The notes under the pieces were generated by a model. It worked only from the letters and a program-made list of their open reading frames with translations. It was not told where the DNA came from and did not search any database. A stretch of DNA of 9,371 bases from Candidatus Brocadiaceae bacterium (GTDB lineage: Bacteria; Planctomycetota; MHYJ01; JACQXL01; CAKKQI01), in assembly GCA_919901895.1 (NCBI GenBank), contig CAKKQI010000188.1, forward strand, positions 1 through 9,371, in the 5' to 3' direction. The translations under genes were made by a program, and so were the position numbers. Positions 6,874 through 9,371 of the stretch are shown in pieces. Numbering within the stretch: the stretch's first letter is position 1; each line of letters starts with the position of its first letter.

Positions 6874-7590
6874 ATGAAAGGCATAGTTTTAGCCGGCGGA
6901 TTGGGCACCAGATTATTGCCCTTGACGAAAGTTACTAATAAGCATCTTCTGCCGGTTTATAACCAGCCGATGATTTATTATCCGATCCAGATTTTGGTTA
7001 AAGCTGGTATTGATGATATTATGATTGTGACCGGCGGCAACAGCGCGGGTGATTTTTTAAAGTTGCTGGGCAATGGCAAAGAATTCGGATTAAAAGAATT
7101 GAATTATGCTTATCAAGAAGGCGAAGGTGGAATCGCCGCCGCCCTTTCGCTGACGGAACATTTCGTTGATAAGGATAAAGTAGTAGTTGTTTTAGGTGAT
7201 AATATTATAGAAGGTGCTATTAAAGAATTTGTTGAACGATTTGACCAACAGCCAAAAGGCGCTAAAATTATCTTGAAAAAAGTTCCGGACCCGGAACGTT
7301 TTGGCGTCCCCGAAATAAAAAATAATAAGATTATAAAAATAGAAGAGAAACCTAAAAAACCGAAGTCAAACTATGCAGTTATCGGTATTTATATGTATGA
7401 CGATTCTGTTTTTGATATTATCAAAACCTTAAAACCTTCCGGTCGGGGCGAACTGGAAATTACCGACGTTAACAACGCTTATTTAAAAAAAGGCGTGCTT
7501 ACCCACGAAATTCTTGAGGGCTGGTGGACCGATGCCGGTACTTTTGAATCACTTCTTAAAGCCAATCAGTTGGTCGCCCAAAAGCATTAA
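6874..7590 (+). CDS. Short-form sugar-1-phosphate nucleotidyltransferase (glucose-1-phosphate thymidylyltransferase-like)
   Basis: This protein transfers a nucleotidyl group from an NTP, probably dTTP, to a sugar 1-phosphate, the entry step to activated sugars for surface polysaccharide. The signature GGLGTRLLPLTKVTNKHLLP (8-27) has the catalytic K23. The metal-binding aspartates are D109 in VLGDNI and D220 in WWTDAGT. EEKPKKPKSNYAVIGIYMYD (157-176) and RGELEITDVN (191-200) complete the sugar-binding core. At 238 residues it lacks the roughly 50-residue C-terminal extension of classic RmlA (about 290 aa), matching the short homologues found in many bacteria. The sugar and nucleotide therefore cannot be fixed from the sequence. 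No rmlB, rmlC or rmlD is nearby. It has a good SD, follows thiG by 59 nt, and is followed by a palindromic element. Confidence 0.92.
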   Translation: MKGIVLAGGLGTRLLPLTKVTNKHLLPVYNQPMIYYPIQILVKAGIDDIMIVTGGNSAGDFLKLLGNGKEFGLKELNYAYQEGEGGIAAALSLTEHFVDKDKVVVVLGDNIIEGAIKEFVERFDQQPKGAKIILKKVPDPERFGVPEIKNNKIIKIEEKPKKPKSNYAVIGIYMYDDSVFDIIKTLKPSGRGELEITDVNNAYLKKGVLTHEILEGWWTDAGTFESLLKANQLVAQKH

Positions 7591-7613
7591 ACGTAAATTT
7601 TTATTAAAAAATT

Positions 7614-7733
7614 GTAACCGTTCACGACCTATTATATCTCTCGGTAGACAACGACCTTTTAGGTCGTTGATGGTTTATCTCAACGAGGTAAAACCTCGTT
7701 GTCTACCAAGTCATCTGGAGCGTGAACGGTTAC
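7614..7733. mobile_element. Nested palindromic element (REPIN-like doublet inside 13-bp inverted repeats)
   Basis: Outer arms GTAACCGTTCACG (7614-7626) and CGTGAACGGTTAC (7721-7733) enclose an inner element, GGTAGACAACGA (7643-7654) to TCGTTGTCTACC (7696-7707). The inner part holds two hairpins: AACGACCT-TTT-AGGTCGTT (7650-7668) and AACGAGGT-AAA-ACCTCGTT (7682-7700). Complementing the second gives the same unit as the first, but with the CC/GG stem pair swapped to GG/CC, so structure is kept while sequence changes. GTAG at 7644-7647 and CTAC at 7703-7706 lie outside the hairpins, the layout of REP doublets. It fills the spacer between two genes and has no T-run typical of a terminator. Confidence 0.8.
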
Positions 7734-7746
7734 CAAAAAATTTGCT

Positions 7747-8805
7747 ATGAAAGTTTATTTATCAAGAACCAAAGATAACGAATCGGACAGTTCCATCGCG
7801 GCCAAGGTAAAAAACCTAACCGAAAGTATCGGATTAAAAAAATTAATTAAGAAAAATGACTTGGTTGCCTTAAAAATTCATTTCGGAGAAAAAAAGGGAC
7901 CGGGTTATATCAAACCGGAATGGCTTAAACCATTAATTACTTTCATTAAAAAAGCCGGCGGAAAACCGTTTCTAACCGATACCAATACTCTTTATGTGGG
8001 TAACCGCTCCAATGCCGTTGACCACCTGGCGATGGCCGAAAAACACGGTTTTTCATTCGCTAATTTGGGAATACCGATAATTATTGGTGACGGATTGCGC
8101 GGCGAGAATCAGATTTCTCTCCCGACCGAAACGGGATTAATTTCCCGGGCCCATCTGGCCGGAGTGGTCAAGACGGCTGACGTCATTATCGGACTGGCTC
8201 ATTTTACCGGCCACTTGTTAACCGGTTATGGAGGGGCCTTAAAAAACATCGGGATGGGTTTAGCCGCCCGAGGCGGGAAATTGGCCCAACACTCAGGATT
8301 ATTACCGCAAATTCTGGACCAGTGTCGCGGTTGCGAAGTTTGCGCTCAATGGTGCCCGGCTGACGCGATTCAACTAAAGAATAACAAAGCCACGATTAAT
8401 CCGGAAACCTGTTACGGTTGCGGTGAATGCCTGGCCGTCTGCCCGCATCAAGCGGTCAAAATTGCCTGGGATGAGTCATCAGGTAATGTTCAAAAAAAGA
8501 TGGTGGAATATTGCCGGGCCATTATCAAAGAAACGAAAACATGCTTTTTTAATTTTGCGATTAACGTAACCAAAGATTGCGATTGCATGAATAAACATTC
8601 GCCAGTTATTGCGCCGGATGTCGGCGTGCTGGCTTCATCAGATCCCGTTGCCCTGGATTTTGCCACCTTTCAACTGGTTAACCGGCAGGCCGGTTCTACC
8701 AATATTTTCAAAAAACACTGGCCCCAACTGGACCCGCTGGTCCAAACTTCCTACGGCGAACAAATCGGCCTGGGAACGACTAGTTATGAATTGATTGAGA
8801 TATGA
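7747..8805 (+). CDS. DUF362 domain protein with a 2[4Fe-4S] ferredoxin module
   Basis: This 352-residue cytoplasmic protein is probably a redox or Fe-S protein of unknown substrate. The DUF362 part has the family blocks VALKIHFGEKKG (about 40-51), KPFLTDTNTLYVGNRSNAVDHL, IIIGDGLRG, GLAHFTGHLLTGYGGALKNIGMG and GGKLAQHS. The ferredoxin insert then has two complete motifs, C193-x2-C196-x2-C199-x3-CP and C222-x2-C225-x2-C228-x3-CP, each able to hold a [4Fe-4S] cluster. After it, residues 240-352 return to the DUF362 fold, including TKDCDC with further cysteines and SSDPVALDFAT. The start has no SD and sits 13 nt after the palindromic element, so how it is transcribed is unclear. The stop overlaps the next ATG (ATGA), implying translational coupling to the DUF2752 gene. 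Confidence 0.93.
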   Translation: MKVYLSRTKDNESDSSIAAKVKNLTESIGLKKLIKKNDLVALKIHFGEKKGPGYIKPEWLKPLITFIKKAGGKPFLTDTNTLYVGNRSNAVDHLAMAEKHGFSFANLGIPIIIGDGLRGENQISLPTETGLISRAHLAGVVKTADVIIGLAHFTGHLLTGYGGALKNIGMGLAARGGKLAQHSGLLPQILDQCRGCEVCAQWCPADAIQLKNNKATINPETCYGCGECLAVCPHQAVKIAWDESSGNVQKKMVEYCRAIIKETKTCFFNFAINVTKDCDCMNKHSPVIAPDVGVLASSDPVALDFATFQLVNRQAGSTNIFKKHWPQLDPLVQTSYGEQIGLGTTSYELIEI

Positions 8806-9245
8806 AAATATACCTGACCAGGCCTGAATCACTACCTCGTTTTAACTTAGGCTTAATTTTCCCCGGTATTGCCCTGATTCTTATTGCGGTGGTTAGACTA
8901 TTAAAGTGGGTATCACTTGAGTTCTTTCAGACTGAACGCATCCCTTTTTTATTCTGTCATTTTAGAAATATATTCGGTATCCCCTGCCTGACTTGCGGAA
9001 TGACCCGTTCGTTATTTCATTTTAGTCATTTTCGGATTTTTGAATCATTCCAAATGAATCCGTTGATTTTCCTGTCCGTTTTATTATTGCTCGGGTGGGG
9101 GATTTATTCTTTAGCCGTAAGATTTTTAGATTTCCCTCAAATAAAAATAGAATTCAAATCCGTTGAAAGAAAATTACTGATAGTATTTATAATCGCGGCT
9201 ATTTTGCTCAACTGGTATTATCTTATTTTTATCGGGAAAGTCTAA
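8802..9245 (+). CDS. DUF2752 family membrane protein
   Basis: This 147-residue inner-membrane protein has unknown function. Three hydrophobic segments are visible, about 15-34 (LGLIFPGIALILIAVVRLL), 86-107 and 123-145, with a less hydrophobic stretch around 47-60. The DUF2752 hallmark is present: C52, then GIPCLTCGMTRSLFHF with C62-x2-C65 and GMTR (66-69), and MNPL (85-88). The paired cysteines near the membrane could bind a metal or form a disulfide, but neither is shown. The ATG overlaps the upstream DUF362 stop by 4 nt, with only a weak GAG upstream, so its translation probably depends on the ferredoxin gene. The pairing hints at a shared membrane-linked role; this is inference from adjacency. 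Confidence 0.85.
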   Translation: MKIYLTRPESLPRFNLGLIFPGIALILIAVVRLLKWVSLEFFQTERIPFLFCHFRNIFGIPCLTCGMTRSLFHFSHFRIFESFQMNPLIFLSVLLLLGWGIYSLAVRFLDFPQIKIEFKSVERKLLIVFIIAAILLNWYYLIFIGKV

Positions 9246-9271
9246 CCCCACTATGCGAAATCAACAAGATT

Positions 9272-9371
9272 ATGAAAACCCTCAAAGTTAAAATTTCCGA
9301 ACTAAAGCATCATTTCAATCTTGATATTTTATTTAACCGGCTTTATGCTCAACCCTACCCTTTTTATTTAC
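9272..9371 (+). CDS. Start of a gene cut by the window edge (possibly PabB/TrpE-like)
   Basis: An ATG at 9272 opens a frame that runs to the edge (33 codons), beginning MKTLKVKISEL and ending QPYPFYL. The segment LFNRLYAQPYPFYL resembles the N-terminus of chorismate-using enzymes such as aminodeoxychorismate synthase component I, where a short helix and an EPYPFFLDSG-like motif occur. This is a weak, memory-based similarity. There is no SD, and the gene lies 26 nt after the DUF2752 stop in the same direction, possibly in the same operon. Confidence 0.4.
   Translation, partial: MKTLKVKISELKHHFNLDILFNRLYAQPYPFYL

Noticed and set aside
7614..7733. Intrinsic terminator or CRISPR-like array
   Set aside because: The hairpins are not followed by a T-run, and there are only two inverted copies with no spacer-repeat periodicity.
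9253..9291. 12-codon leader-peptide ORF before the last gene (MRNQQDYENPQS)
   Set aside because: It has no run of regulatory codons such as Trp, no terminator hairpin, and it overlaps the 9272 start; probably chance.

Overview
This is a bacterial chromosomal window with moderate to low GC, the standard genetic code (TGA used as a stop) and compact gene spacing. The gene set combines a thpR-recA...alaS housekeeping block, DUF362/DUF2752 genes and many small intergenic palindromes. Together these suggest an uncultivated, repeat-rich lineage; Omnitrophota- or Planctomycetota-like groups are possible. That placement is an impression from gene content and was not computed.

Layout: positions 1-148 hold a possible gene end and a promoter. 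thpR (149-727) and recA (774-1844) follow, probably as one operon. A convergent minus-strand gene of unknown function (1859-2611) sits between recA and alaS. alaS (2765-5410) diverges from it across a 153-bp region holding both promoters and a short repeat fragment. A structured GC-rich spacer leads to thiS (about 5603-5803), then a 144-bp inverted-repeat element and a further hairpin, then thiG (6032-6814). A short-form sugar-1-phosphate nucleotidyltransferase (6874-7590) is followed by a nested palindromic element (7614-7733). A DUF362/ferredoxin protein (7747-8805) overlaps by 4 nt with a DUF2752 membrane protein (8802-9245). A truncated ORF begins at 9272.

Functionally the window covers RNA end processing (ThpR), recombination (RecA), translation (AlaRS), the thiazole branch of thiamine synthesis (ThiS carries sulfur to ThiG), nucleotide-sugar supply, and a likely iron-sulfur redox protein.

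The most interesting signal is intergenic. Two elements (5811-5954 and 7614-7733) share one architecture: outer terminal inverted repeats enclosing two oppositely oriented copies of a small hairpin unit whose stems differ by compensatory base swaps. One family starts with GTAG, as REP sequences do, and has further copies at 5959 and 2688. This resembles REP doublets (REPINs) moved by RAYT transposases; no RAYT gene is present here. A second signal is that three genes without Shine-Dalgarno sequences have sigma70-like promoters placed so that transcription would start within about 2-5 nt of the start codon, which suggests leaderless mRNAs.
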